From: Aedes albopictus
Taxonomy: Eukaryota; Arthropoda; Insecta; Diptera; Culicidae
DNA: 64,000 nucleotides
Reading direction: 5' to 3'
Assembly (NCBI RefSeq): GCF_035046485.1
Contig: NC_085138.1
Coordinates: 66,084,580 to 66,148,579, forward strand
This document shows positions 23,013 to 34,304 of the stretch, piece by piece (the stretch's first letter is position 1; each line of letters opens with the position of its first letter). The notes beneath the pieces are model-generated. The model made no database searches. It saw only the letters and a program-made list of their open reading frames with translations, and was not told where the DNA came from. The position numbers and the translations under genes were made by a program.

Positions 23013-23959
23013 GTGCCTTTCTCGTCGAATATGTACTCATAAACTTTTCTTCGACGTTAGCCAAAATGTTCCTGAATCCTGAAAACACTTTACACTAGCA
23101 ACAATTTTAACAAAGCTATCATCGATTTTCGAAACTTTTTGATGATACATATTCCGATATTATGTTCAACAACAAAACAGAGCAGAAAAAGATCAGACCT
23201 CTCAGTTGACTGCTTGACCACCTTAACCCTAGTCGTGTATTGGGGTCATTGTGACCCTATTCCATCCACTACGGCAGCGGGGTGAGCGTCAGCTAATGCT
23301 TGAAGAAGGTTAACTTTATTCACAATCACAGATCACTTTGTGATCTTCGTCAATGTTTATTTCAGCACACTTTAGGCTATATTTTATTATCATTGGCAAC
23401 ACGATTCATGTAAACCTTCCTACGAGGAAAATGCAGAAAATGTAGATTTTCCATTCAAATTTCAATCGCAATGAGAAGAGTGAGGGCTCAACCAGCCGCA
23501 CCCAAATTGTGAGCAGTATTTTTAGAAGCATAAGGAGATTGGAGATTGCTACCGGGATGAACCTGCCTACGGCAGAAAATCCCAGAATAAAAAAGAAGAA
23601 AAAAAAAAGATTGGAGATTGAAAAACTGTATAAGGTTGATGCGATTAAATTATATTTTTATATATAACGTTGATCCATCCTACTATACATTTACACCGCA
23701 GGAATCTGAAATGGTGTGATTTGAAGAGATCGCTTTGGTCACGATTTCGTTCTCTCGCATATATGAAGACTTTGATCATTTCTTCATTTATAATCTTACC
23801 CAACGTTTACATGCTATCAAAAAAACCACAATTTGATTTATCGCTTTGACATTTATTTTGTTAACATTTATAATTCCGCTATTGGATGTGCAGCTTGCAT
23901 GGGTTTGGTTAAACTTTACGTTTGACTACTTCCGGCGGGACACCTGGAACTGATTCCGG

Positions 23960-25640
23960 TTGTCTCAAATATGGTCTGAGACTATGTTTTTGTCAACTGT
24001 TCATCACGTGACCTGAAAAGTCGGAAATTGATGTGATTTGAGGCTATTTTCTTGCTAACCGTTCGGCAAGTTTTTGAAAATGCCGCGATTTTATGTATCG
24101 CATGCATGGTTTTGGTTCACTTCTTCAAATCACACCCGCAACCGATTCCGAACTACTGTGGCCTGAGACTATTTTCTTGTTGACCGTTCATCAGATTATC
24201 AAAAACGCCGCTATGGTTTAGTTCCTTTCTATATTTTTCCACTTCCGACGCGTTACTCGTCTTGTCACCAGTTCTGGAACACTACCGGTTCTCCCAAATA
24301 TGGTCTGAGATTATTTGTTGGTTAACCGTTTATCTTATTACTGAATAAGTCATCGATATGTCGCATGTATGTATTGGTTCTCTTTTACATTTGATCATTT
24401 CTGGCGGGACACCTGTAATCAGTTCCGTAACACACTGATAGAACTTGCGTCTATTTTCTTGCAACTGTTCATCATGTTACCTAAAAAGCCGTGATTTGAG
24501 GTATCGCATGCATGGGTTTGGTGTCACTTCTGGCCCGGAACCGGTTGCGAAACACTACCGATAGTCTCTTAAATAGTCTGAGCTTATTTGCTTGCTAAAG
24601 TTTATTAGGTTATCAAAAAAGCCATGGGTTTGGTTCAATTTTATATTTAGCCGCTTTCGGAGGGAACTAGTTTCGGCACTACTGACAGTCCATAATGTGG
24701 CCTTAGCCTACTTTCTCAATAACCGGTCATCAAGTTGTCGAAAAAGCCGTAGTTTGATTTGCCGCATGCAAGAGTTTTGTCAACTTTTATATACGGCCAC
24801 TTCCGGCGGAACACCCGGAACCGGTTCTGAAACACTACCGGTTCATATAAGGTCTGAGACTGTTTTCTTGCTAACTGCTCATCAGGTTATCGAAAATGCC
24901 GTAGTTTGATGTGCCGCATGCATGGGTTTGGATCACTTTTGTATATGACCACTTCCAGCGGGACATCCGGAACCGGTTCCGATACACTGCCGGTTCAGAT
25001 ATGGTCTGAGTCTATTTTTATGCCAACCTTTCATTGGGTTATCAAAAAAGTCGCGCTTTGATATATCGCATGCATGGATTTGGTTCACTTTTATATTTGG
25101 CCACTTCCTGCGGAACTTCATATGTGGTCTGAGACTGTTTTCTTGCTGACTGTTCATCAGGTTATCCAAAATGCCGCAATTTGATGTGTCGCATGCATGG
25201 ATTTGGTTCACTTCTATATTTGGCCACTTCCGGCGGGACTCCCGGAACCAGTTCCGGAACACTACCGGTTCAGATATAGTCTGAGACTGTTTTCTTGCTG
25301 ACTGTTCATCAGGTTATCCAAAATGTCGCAAATTGATGTGTCGCATGCATGGATTTGGTTCACTTTTATATTTGGCCACTTCCGCGGGACTCCCGGAACC
25401 GGTTCCGGAACACTACCGGTTCAGATATGGTCTGAGACTGTTTTCTTGCTGACTGTTCATCAGGTTATCCAAAATGCCGCAATTTGATGTGTCGCATGCA
25501 TGGATTTGGTTCACTTTTATATTTGGCCACTTCCGGCGGAACTCCCGGAACCGGTTCCGGAACACTACCGGTTCAGATATGGTCTGAGACTGTTTTCTTG
25601 CTGACTGTTCATCAGGTTATCCAAAATGTCGCAGTTTGAT
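23960..25640. repeat. 152-bp tandem satellite, about 12 units
   Basis: The word CTGAGACTGTTTTCTTGCTG recurs at 25130, 25281, 25432 and 25584, giving a period of 151-152 bp. Each unit carries TTATCCAAAATGCCGC, CGCATGCATGG, TTTGGCCACTTCCGG and CCCGGAACCGG. Units at the right end are nearly identical while those before 25000 are much diverged, so amplification was recent and one-sided. Confidence 0.9.
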
Positions 25641-25852
25641 GTGTCGCATGTATGTGTTTGTTACATTTTTATGTATGGTCCCTTCCAAGGGTACTGGTCC
25701 GGAACACGTAAATGGCCATAACTCCGGAACGGCTGGACCGATCCGAACCATTTTCAATAGGAAACAATGGGACCAGATTCCGCGTCGAATGAACCGTCGG
25801 TCATTAAAATCGGTTGAGGTTTACTGCCAAAAAGTGATGTGAGTTTATTTGT

Positions 25853-25889
25853 ACACACACATACACACACACACACATACACACACACA

Positions 25890-25931
<42 letters not shown>
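25853..25931. repeat. (AC)n microsatellite
   Basis: AC repeats with a few AT interruptions. They produce spurious Thr-His and Val-Cys frames on the two strands. Confidence 0.97.
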
Positions 25932-25935
<4 letters not shown>

Positions 25936-26470
25936 TCACCTCAATTCGTCGAGCTGAGTTGATTGGTATATGTGACTTGACCCTCCGAGCCTTCTATCAA
26001 AAAGTCGTTTTTGGAGTGAACATATAGCCTTTCCAGTACACTTAGTGTACGAGAAAGGCAAAAACAATAATAATTCAAGAACAATAATTCAAAAGTTCTG
26101 GTACACTGATATTTACATTTGACTACACTACACAATTTTTACAATTAACCACATAAACAAATACAAATATACTACCTGCATACTGATACACTGACGGTTT
26201 TACACTTCCATTTAACTCTACCTATCGCAACATGTAATCGACCAAATTTTTTCGAATGATTCGCTTGACTTCAAATTTCAATCTTACAATAAAAAGAACT
26301 TGTTTAATTTGATTTGGGAGCCTGTTGTATATCTGCGGACCATAGCTGCTGAATGATTTGTGGTGCAACTCCATATGATTTTGAATTTTGTGCATCATTG
26401 TAGCGGCTCGCAGGAAAAATAGACCAAGAATAGGAAGGACTTGATTATATGGTAAATTATAAAGGTCAAG

Positions 26471-26698
26471 TTATGGGGTTAAATGAGGCAGTTTAAATAT
26501 TCCTTTAAGACAACGGTTTTGTTGGACTTGTAGCACCTTAAGAAATGTTTTACTGTTATTCCATACTGGTATCTGCTGTGTATGAATGCATGATAAATCT
26601 TCATGAGCATATGCTGTGGAACGCTGTAAGCTAGTTTCCTCAAAATGCCACACAAAGCTGCATTTTGTGATATTATTTGTCGTATATGGACATCTCAC
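26471..26698 (-). pseudogene. L2/CR1-like C-terminal domain
   Basis: Encodes a stretch ending FLKVLQVQQNRCLKGIFKLP, typical of the region after the reverse transcriptase in CR1/L2 and Jockey-type proteins. No longer joined in frame to the polymerase. Confidence 0.65.
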
Positions 26699-26879
26699 CG
26701 TTATTTATTATCAAGAAAAATTACCAAATACTTGTAAGTGCTAACTTCACCAATGACCTGTCCATCTACACAGAGTTGTGGAACTCTAAACATGTTTGCA
26801 TTACTGTGGCGAAAGATCATCATCTTTGTCTTTTTCAAATTGAGCGCTAATAGATTGTTTTCAAGGTAACGGTAAACCG

Positions 26880-27120
26880 CTCCAAATCCACCTTCATACG
26901 ATGAACTACTATTCGTTCTACCGAAACACTGGAGTAAGACAACACAGTGTCATCCGCAAAAAGCCTTGGTTTGCCATATAAATTCAGATTAGGGAGATCG
27001 TTGACAAAAACTAGGAATAGCAAAGGACCCTAATTACTCCCCTGTGGAACCCCGTATTCTATTGAACTAGCATTGCCTCGCGTTTCATTGGTTACTACTT
27101 GCTGATACCGGTTTGATAGA
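26880..27120 (-). pseudogene. L2/CR1-like reverse transcriptase motifs B and C
   Basis: Sense strand reads EYGVPQGSN, a stop, GPLLFLVFVNDLP, then RLFADDTVL: motif B and the catalytic FADD motif of a non-LTR reverse transcriptase, followed by DLERF. At least one in-frame stop is present. It continues the polymerase at 27143-27523. Confidence 0.85.
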
Positions 27121-27142
27121 TAGCTGCGTATTAGTTGGTTAG

Positions 27143-27523
27143 CTAACCCCCGAACTCCACAGTAGTCTTATTTTTTTTTAACAACATGGTCTGATCTATT
27201 GAATCAAATGCCTTAGATAGATCGAGAAAAACAGTACCCGCCAGATGTCTTTGGTCTAAGGACGAAAAAATTTCATCAACAAGTTCTACAACCGCGGTTT
27301 CTGAAGAAGATCCGGTTCTAAACCCAAATTGGTGTTGATATAAAAATCCTGACGACGCGAAGAAGTTGTTAAGACGGTTGACTATCATTTTTTCGAACAC
27401 TTTGTTGAGCGACGGCAACACCGATATTGGCCGGTAATTCGTTGGAATTGTGAGATCATCTGACTTGAAAACAGGGTACACAAGAGCTTGTTTCAGGCAG
27501 TCTGGATACACTCCCGTACTCAA
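27143..27523 (-). pseudogene. L2/CR1-like reverse transcriptase, fingers and motif A
   Basis: Shows YRPISVLPSLNKVFEKM (finger block), HQFGFRTGSSSETAVVEL and the catalytic FLDLSKAFDSID (motif A). Polymerase function in target-primed reverse transcription is known for the family. The frame breaks just after motif A at a T-rich run near 27170, before the VEFGG segment. Its upstream part lies at 28640-28805, across the foldback insertion. Confidence 0.88.
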
Positions 27524-27528
27524 ACATA

Positions 27529-28633
27529 CAGGGGATGGCCAAAATGTTTGGGATAGGCAACTTTTTTTTCTCTCACAAAAAAGTTCAACAAGCTATAACT
27601 TTTCATAGAGCGCATCAAAAAATCTCAAATTTCGACTGTTTGTCAACCTATTATGTGTGCATCATGGGTACAAATTTGGGCCCGATTGATTAATATTTCG
27701 CAAAGTTAGAACCGTTCGGGTAAAACACTATTTTTCGGACAACTCATTTTAAAGGTGTCATATCTCGGAACCAGTAAACCGAATTGAATGAAATTTTGTA
27801 CGTACACTAACAATATGTAAATGCTTCACAAACTATTAAAACATAGATACTCTTTAAACGTTGAAAAAAGTTATCATGGATTGACACTTTTTGGATTTTT
27901 CTCGAAAAAATGTAATTTTTTTACATCAATGTCAATAAATTTTAGTGTTGATGTACAAAGATTTTTCACTTCTGTTCTCAAGTTATCTCTAATCAGATAT
28001 AGTAGAGCCTATTTAAATTGAAGGAAGAACACATTTAGTTATTTTTGTGTGGTATTGTAAATTTGTCTTAGGGGCCGGCCATAAACCACGTGGCCATGAG
28101 GGGGGGGGGGGGGGGGGTTCGGCCAATGACCATTTTGTATGGACTAAAAAAAAATTGTATGGACTAATGACCACGCGGGGGGGGGGGGGGGGGGGTTTGA
28201 GAAGTCCCAAAAAAATGACCACGTGGTTTATGGACAGCCCCTTATTTTCCTCTATATGGGTAAAAATTTCAATCCGGTATAACTTAATTCGTCGTGAGAA
28301 AATATTACATTTTATAACGTCGTATTACGTATCAATATGTTGTTGATAAACGTTAAAAAAATCAAAAAAATCATTCAATTCGGTTCACTGGTTCCCGAGA
28401 TGTGACAGTTCAAAAATTAGTTGTCTAAATAATAGTGTTTTACCCGAACGGTTCCAACTTCGCGAAAAATTAATCAATCGAGCTCAAATTTGTACCAATG
28501 ATGCACGTATAATAGGTTGACAAACAGTCAAAATTTGAGATTTTTTGATGCACTCTATAAAAAGTTACAGCATGATGAATTTTTTTGTGGGAGAAAAGAA
28601 GTTGCCTATCCCAAACATTTTGGCCATCCCCTG
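27529..28633. mobile_element. Tc1/mariner-like long foldback element, copy 1
   Basis: TA lies on both sides (27527-27528 and 28634-28635). The ends CAGGGGATGGCCAAAATG and complement are perfect. The arms of about 440-540 bp are inverted copies of each other (for example CCCGAACGGTT at both sides), so the single strand folds as a long hairpin. No transposase frame. It interrupts the L2-like reverse transcriptase. A PIF/Harbinger-like MITE is nested at 28071-28241. A second copy spans 45615-51714. Confidence 0.88.
28071..28241. mobile_element. PIF/Harbinger-like MITE with two poly-G tracts
   Basis: GGGGCCGGCCATAAACCACG pairs with CGTGGTTTATGGACAGCCCC. The 3-bp duplication TTA flanks it (28068-28070 and 28242-28244). 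The second copy of the surrounding foldback (near 45984-46010) lacks the MITE and gives the empty site. Two runs of about 17-19 G lie inside. Confidence 0.88.
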
Positions 28634-28639
28634 TATGTT

Positions 28640-28805
28640 GAAGCAATCAGAAAGCAACGGACCCAGCTGGTGACTATATTTTTTGAGCGCAGATATCGGA
28701 AATCCATCGTAACCTGTGGCTTTAGTATCATCTAGGTTAGCAGAATGTCTAATACTTCATCAGAAGATGCCGGAACCATGATCATGGAATGTTCAGACAT
28801 TTGCA
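28640..28805 (-). pseudogene. L2/CR1-like reverse transcriptase N-terminal block
   Basis: Sense strand encodes NTMQMSEHSMIMVPASSDEV and, after frameshifts, ATGYDGFP-like and LSDCFN-like segments. These match the usual start of the reverse transcriptase domain, leading into the TGVYPDCLKQALVYPVFK block at 27500. Confidence 0.78.
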
Positions 28806-28999
28806 TTGTGTTAACCCGTAAAGGACCAGGACGAACCAAAAATTTTGAAACTGCTCGTTCTCAGCAGTGCATTGACCGATTTTCAAAAACTTGGACTTTT
28901 ATTCAAGGGGAATAGTTGTACTAACTTTTACCTTCGGCCCCCTTTCATGGGGGGGGGGGGGCAAATATGTCTGTGTTTTTTTTTCCTAGTTTTCTGCTA

Positions 29000-29760
29000 G
29001 TTTGAGCAAATGATTCAGGTTTTTCAGTAATTTCGATAACCAGCATCCAAAATCCCACCGGAGAAGTATAATTTAGTTGCATGACAGTGTCCAACATTGT
29101 TGGGGACCATTTGGTTTCGATGTAAGAGTATCAGGCCCACCGGAAGATCCGGAACATCCGTAAAAATGGTCATTTGATGAAAATTCCTCTAGAGCTATGC
29201 GATTTTTTCCAATACAATCAAAATTCGTGGTCTAAAACCATAGTCAATGATTCGGTCCTCTTATGGATCACAGTGGCCACTTATTGGCCCACCGGAAGAT
29301 CCGGAACATCTGTAAAAATGGCCATTTGATGGAACTTCCGCTAGAGCTATGCGATTTTTTCCAATACAATCAAAATTCTTGGTCTAAGATCATAGTCAAT
29401 GATTCGGTCCTCTTATGGACCAAAGCGGCCACTTATTGACGCACCGGAAGTTCCGCAACATCCGTAAAAATGGTTATTTTATGAAAATTCATAAATGGAT
29501 CAATGTGGTCACTTATTGGCCACTGGAAGATCCGGAACATCTGTAAAAAAATTTCGTATCATGAAAATTCATCTAGAACTATGCAATTTTTTTTCAATGC
29601 AATCAAAATTCTTGGACTAAGACCGTAGTCAATAATTGGATTATAAACCGAAGTGGCCACTTATTGGCCCACCGGAAGATCCGGAACATCCGTAAAATTG
29701 TTTATTTCATGAAAATTTCTCTAGAGCTATGCGATTTTTTTTTTTCATTACAATAAAAAA
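29000..29760. repeat. 152-bp satellite, left arm
   Basis: ACCGGAAG(A/T)TCCG recurs at 29139, 29291, 29443 and 29671, with a deleted unit at about 29520. The first intervals are exactly 152 bp. Units share CTAGAGCTATGCGATTTTT and GTGGCCACTTATTGG. Confidence 0.88.
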
Positions 29761-29994
29761 TCTTGTTTGTGATACCATAGTCAATGGTTATGATCCAAAG
29801 TGCATGCACTGTGCAGCTTGTATTTTGCAAACAGGAAGAACAGAAGAACCCGCGTAAGCTCATCCATTGGCCGTGTGTGCAACACAATTCCTCGAGAAGC
29901 TTTTTCCCAGATATTTTTTCATTGCTTCGGCAGATCATGTTCCGGGGACTTGTATTAGTTTTCTATATATTCCTGCCTGAAATCTCTACATAAA

Positions 29995-31311
29995 ATTCGT
30001 TCCGAAATTCCTCGTTATTCATCCAGGGATCCCAAAATTGTTGTGAATAATTCTTGTGAAATTCCTTGAGAAGTGCCTTCAGAAATTACTCTAGGAGTTG
30101 CTTGGGAAGTAGCTCGAAGCGCTCTTCCAGAATTATTTTCATTGATTAGTTCAGAGATTCCTCTAAATCGAAATTTGTGTAAGCTTAGAGAAAGCTAACT
30201 TATTCTGTGGGTCGAAATTCCCATAGAAATTCCTCCAGATAATCCTTACTGCATTCCTACGGAAAATGCTCCTGAAATTCATTCACGAATCCAGGAATCA
30301 ATCCAAAATTTCTTCCGGAAATTTGTCTATCAATTCTGACAGGAATTCGTACGTAGATTCTTCCAGAAATTCCTCCAGACATTCTTCGAAAAATCCTCCA
30401 TAAACTCTTCCGGGAATTAATCCTGAAATTCCTCCGGGAATTCTTCTAGAAATTCCCCCAAAAAATCCTCTGAGAATTCTACCAGAATTTGTTCTGGAAA
30501 CTCCTCCAGAAACTCCGGAACTCCCCCAGAAACTCCTCCGGTAATTTCTCCAGAAATTTCGCGAGGGCTTCTTCCCGAAATTGTTCCTGCAATTAATTCA
30601 GAAATTTTTCCTGAAAATCTTCAGGGAATCGAGGAAGTTCTTTAGGAATTCCTCCAAAAATTTCTCCGGATATTTTTCCAAAAATTCTTCGTGAATTTCT
30701 TCTGGAATTCCTCAAGAAATTCCTGTGGGAATAATTCCAGAAATTACTTCGGGAATTCCTCTTGAAATTTCTTCAGAAGTATCTCTGTAATTTCCTCCAG
30801 AAATTCCTTTAGATTTTTTTTTCTGATATTCCTCCTGAAATTTTTTCGTGAATTCCTCCAGACATTTCTTCGGAAATTCCTACAGAACTCCTTCAAGAAT
30901 TTCTCCAGCAATTCTTTTGAAAAATTCGCCAGAAATTCTTTAAAAAATTCCTACAGACATTCCTCCAGAAATTAGTCTGGGTATTTTAGAAATTCATTTG
31001 GAGATCCATTTAGAAATAGCTTCGGAAATTCATCATGTAATTACTCTGGAAATTCTTCAAGAAATATCTCCATGAGGTCCTCCAGAAACTCCTCCAGGAA
31101 TTCCTTTAAAATTCCTCCGGGGATTTTTCAAAAATTCCTTTTAGGATTTTTCAGCAGTTTCTCCAAGAATTCCTCGGATATTTCTCCTAGAGTTCCTGCA
31201 CAAATTCCTCCGGTTATCCTTCCATAAATTACCCAGGGATTCTTTCAGAAGTTCTTCTGGAAGTTTGTCGGTAAGTTGCACTGGAAATTTATTTAGAAAT
31301 AGATTAGAGAA
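29995..31311. repeat. Long 12-bp array, pyrimidine-rich strand on plus
   Basis: Clear 12-bp register, for example GAAATTCCTCCG, GGAATTCTTCTA, GAAATTCCCCCA near 30425-30460. About 100 units on one strand only. It is interrupted by the Helitron at 31312 and resumes at 31602-31690. Confidence 0.92.
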
Positions 31312-31335
31312 TCTATATATATATAAAAATGAATT

Positions 31336-31386
<51 letters not shown>

Positions 31387-31601
31387 GACCGCTATGGATT
31401 CGAAAACTACTGGACCGATCGGTGTGAAATTTTGTATGTTGGTGCTGTCGGGGCCGGGGAAGGTTCTTAGCTTGGTGCGGGACCTCTCCGGTCTCTGGAA
31501 CGGGGGGCTCCCATACAGATGACTTCGCCGGGACGTCCCTATGGAGCTGCATGTCAAAAACACAGTAGGCAGGCAGAACGACGTTTGCCGGGACAGCTAG
31601 T
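31312..31601 (+). mobile_element. Non-autonomous Helitron, 290 bp
   Basis: Begins TCTATATATATATAAAAATG and ends GTTTGCCGGGACAGCTAGT, inserted between A (31311) and T (31602) without duplication. These are exactly the 5'-TC, CTRRT-3', A^T rules for Helitrons. A (CTGT)n tract at 31337-31387 follows the 5' end, as in many insect Helitron derivatives. It lies in the middle of a 12-bp array, so it inserted after the array formed. Confidence 0.9.
31337..31387. repeat. (CTGT)n microsatellite
   Basis: About 13 perfect units inside the Helitron. Confidence 0.97.
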
Positions 31602-31690
31602 TCCTCAATAAATTCCTCTGGAAATTACTCAACAAATTACTCCGAGAAATTTTCCAAGAAATTACTCTAGGGATTTCTCCAAAAAATTGG
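31602..31690. repeat. Remainder of the 12-bp array beyond the Helitron
   Basis: AATTCCTCTGG, AATTACTC and AATTTTCCAAG units continue the 29995-31311 array in the same orientation. Confidence 0.8.
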
Positions 31691-31729
31691 CTTATATATC
31701 GACCGTATTTTAAATTCAAGTAATTGCTA

Positions 31730-31885
31730 TGGCTTTATCATTTTCTACTCAGAATGTAAGGGAGTTGAGATCAAAGTGTATAATGAAATGATAGATATGA
31801 TAGTATTTGCTAGGTTGCGAACAATAGTGAAAGATTATAGAAGGTGAAATTAGGTATGAAGGCAATGTATTGAACGAATACAGAA
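31730..31885 (+). repeat. Dispersed ~150-bp repeat, copy 2
   Basis: Same sequence as 17655-17815, here inside a 12-bp array. See that entry for shared words. Confidence 0.85.
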
Positions 31886-31889
31886 ATTT

Positions 31890-32280
31890 CGCTGGGAATA
31901 TCTCCATAAAAAACATTATTGAATTCCTCCAGGAATATCTCCAGAAATATCACCAGAAATGCCATCGTGAATTCCCCCAGAAATTTATTCCGGAAATTCC
32001 TCCGGACATTTCCCCAGGAATTCCTTCGAAATTTTCTATTAATTCCTCAGGGTATTCTTCGAGAAATTCCTCTGAAAATTCTTCAAAAAAATTCTCTAGA
32101 TATTCCTCCGGGAATTCCTCCAAAAACTTCTCTAAAAATTCCTCCAGAATTTTTTTCAAGCATTTCTCTAGAAAAATTTCCTTGAGAATTCCTTTAGAAA
32201 TTCCTCCGGGAATTCCTCCAAAAAATTCTCTAGAAATTCCTTCTGGAATTCCTCCAGAAACGGCAGTATATTTCTTATTC
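31890..32280. repeat. 12-bp array, open in several frames on both strands
   Basis: AATTCCTCCAG-type units. Frames of 141 and 88 codons (+) and 120 codons (-) overlap completely and have repeating Ser-Arg-Asn, Ile-Pro-Pro and Glu-Glu-Phe composition. Repeat artefact. Confidence 0.88.
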
Positions 32281-32440
32281 ATTCTTCCGTCATGAACTTT
32301 GATAAAAAACATGGTGTTCTAAATTTTGATTAGACGAAAATTCTTACGAATGTTCCAATATTTAGAAAGGTATATCACCGGTTACTAAGATTCAGAAATA
32401 TGACCACCATCGGGTCTTACTTTTGTTTTGTTCGTAGATC

Positions 32441-32654
32441 ATGAATTCTTTATTACATCGACGAACCTAACCTCAAAATGACTGACAATTCTCAGGTCAT
32501 TTTGAGAGATGCAACATGAGCATGGAAATTACGGCAACAAGATCGATAAAGTAGAATATATGATCCGTCTTTTTCGTGCATGTGGTCTGTCAAAATGACC
32601 TGAGAAGTGTCAAACATTTTCATGGCTAGCTTTGTTGGTGTAATGAAGAATTCT
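32441..32654. repeat. Hairpin element
   Basis: Two arms of about 65 bp pair imperfectly. The inner part is the best: TGACAATTCTCAGGTCATTT at 32486 pairs with AAATGACCTGAGAAGTGTCA at 32592. It is likely a decayed MITE inside the composite foldback. Confidence 0.65.
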
Positions 32655-32989
32655 GGCGGTCTTTGGAGAAACAAAATCACAGCATTCTAGATCAGTTTTC
32701 ATAAGATGACTATTTTACGGATTTTGATGATTTTACGATGGGTCTATCGCTCTTCGCCCTTGGTTCAGAAAACATTTCACTTTATTCGTTTTTGGATCTT
32801 GAATGAAAATAAACAAAGTATTCTAAGGAATCATTCATACAAGTATAAATAAAATTGCAGCGATTTAGACTCATTTCTAAGATGATCTTTTTACACATGT
32901 ACAGGATCAACCGTAAAGTCTTTCATTACTTATTCCATATAAGAATCGACCCATTGATTTCGTTGCTCTAACATGGATTAGAATAATCT

Positions 32990-34287
32990 TTGTAAAACCG
33001 GTTTGATGCTGTTTTCGTTAGATGACCATTTCTACGGATGTCCAGGTCTTCAGATAGGCCTATATGTGTCCACATTGGTACAAAGGAGAATAGAACGGAT
33101 ATTCCCGAGAACCAATATGTGGCCACTTTGGTCCATAACACGATCAAACCATTGAGTACGAATTAAGTACAAGAATTTTGATGATTTTGGAAAAAATCGC
33201 AGCGTTTCAGACGAATTTTCATGAAATGACCGTTTTTACGGATACATATTTTAGTTTTTACAGATACACATTTTTTTCGGTGAGCCAAAAAATAGCAAAT
33301 TTGGTTCATAACAGGATTGAACCATTGACTAAGATTTTAGATCATGAAATTTGATGTTATTGCAAAAAATTACAGCTTTCTAGGCGAATTTTCATCAAAT
33401 GATCAGTATTACGGATGTTCCGGATCTTCCGGTGGGGCATTATGCAGCTACTTTGGTCCATAACAGGACCGAGCCATTGACTGCGGTCTTAGATCAATAA
33501 TTTTGATAGTATTGCAGAGAAATTTTCATCAAATGACCATTTTACGTATGTTGCAGATTTTCTGGTAGGCCAATAAGTGATCACTTTGGTCCATAAGAGA
33601 ATCAAACTGTTGACTACGGTCTTAGATAAAAAAAATCGCAAAGTTCTAAAGGAATTTTCATCAAATGGCCATTTTTACGGATGTTCTGAATCTTCCAGTG
33701 GCAATAAGTGGCCACTTTGGTCCATAAGATTATTCAATCATTGACTACGGTCTTAGACCAAGAATTTTGATTATATTGAAAAAAAAAAATCGCATAGCTC
33801 TAGAGTAATTTTCATGATATGACCATTTTTAAGCATGTTTCGGATCTTCCGGTGGGTAAATAAGTGGCCATTTTGGTCCATAATAGTATCCAATCATCGA
33901 CTACGGTTTTAGACCAAGAATTTTTGTTGTATTGGAAAAATCGCATAGTTCTAGATGATTTTTTTATGGAATGGCATTTTTTTACGGATGTTCCGGATCT
34001 TCCAGTGGGCCAATAAGTAGCCACTGAATAAGAATTATAATTGTATAGGAAAAAAATCGCATAGCTCTAGAGGAAGTTTCGTCAAATGACCATTTTTATG
34101 GATATTCCGGATTTTCCGGTGGGGCAATAAGTGGCCACTTTGGTCCATAAGAATATCCAATCATTGACTACGGTTTTAGAGCAAGAATTTTGATTGTATT
34201 GGAAAAAATCGCATAGCTCTTGAGGAAGTTTCATCAAATGGCCATTTTTACGGATGTTCCGGATCTTCCGGTGGGCCAATAAGTGGC
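32990..34287. repeat. 152-bp satellite, right arm (inverted)
   Basis: Complement of the left-arm units: GGATGTTCCGGATCTTCCGG, GGCCAATAAGTGGCCAC and TTTTGATTGTATTGGAAAAA recur, for example at 33415, 33835, 33985, 34105 and 34255. Units nearer 34287 are better preserved. Confidence 0.88.
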
Positions 34288-34304
34288 ATAGTTGTACTAA
34301 CAAT

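Larger units (their letters stand above)
23013..26060. mobile_element. Composite repeat element with 12-bp inverted ends and internal satellite
   Basis: TGCCTTTCTCGT (23013-23024) and its complement ACGAGAAAGGCA (26049-26060) bracket a 3-kb unit without coding capacity. Inside are a 152-bp tandem array (about 23960-25640), a short unique segment and an (AC)n tract. The right end, with CCTTTCCAGTACACTTAGTG before the terminus, looks like a high-copy mosquito repeat. Boundary precision is moderate since I see no target duplication. Confidence 0.6.
28811..34301. mobile_element. 5.5-kb composite foldback with satellite arms
   Basis: Inserted in the L2-like retrotransposon, whose coding sequence stops at about 28811 and resumes at about 34301. 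The left end reads TTAACCCGTAAAGGACC, which resembles a piggyBac-type end in its TTAA target, but no matching right terminus is present, so the right end may be lost. Arms are tandem 152-bp units: about five on the left (29000-29760) and about nine in inverted orientation on the right (32990-34287). The centre holds a long 12-bp array, a Helitron, a dispersed repeat and a small hairpin element. ATAGTTGTACTAAC occurs at 28912 and at the right junction 34288. Confidence 0.7.

Noticed and set aside
23960..25640. CRISPR-like array
   Set aside because: Units of 152 bp are contiguous, with no short repeat-unique spacer pattern; eukaryotic satellite.
25754..26027. Frames with Thr-His or Val-Cys repeats
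   Set aside because: Products of the AC microsatellite.
28811..28830. Confident piggyBac assignment from TTAACCCGTAAAGG
   Set aside because: No matching right terminus or second TTAA at the right junction.
31265..31563. Frames with (SVCL)n or (QTDR)n
   Set aside because: They come from the CTGT microsatellite of a Helitron.
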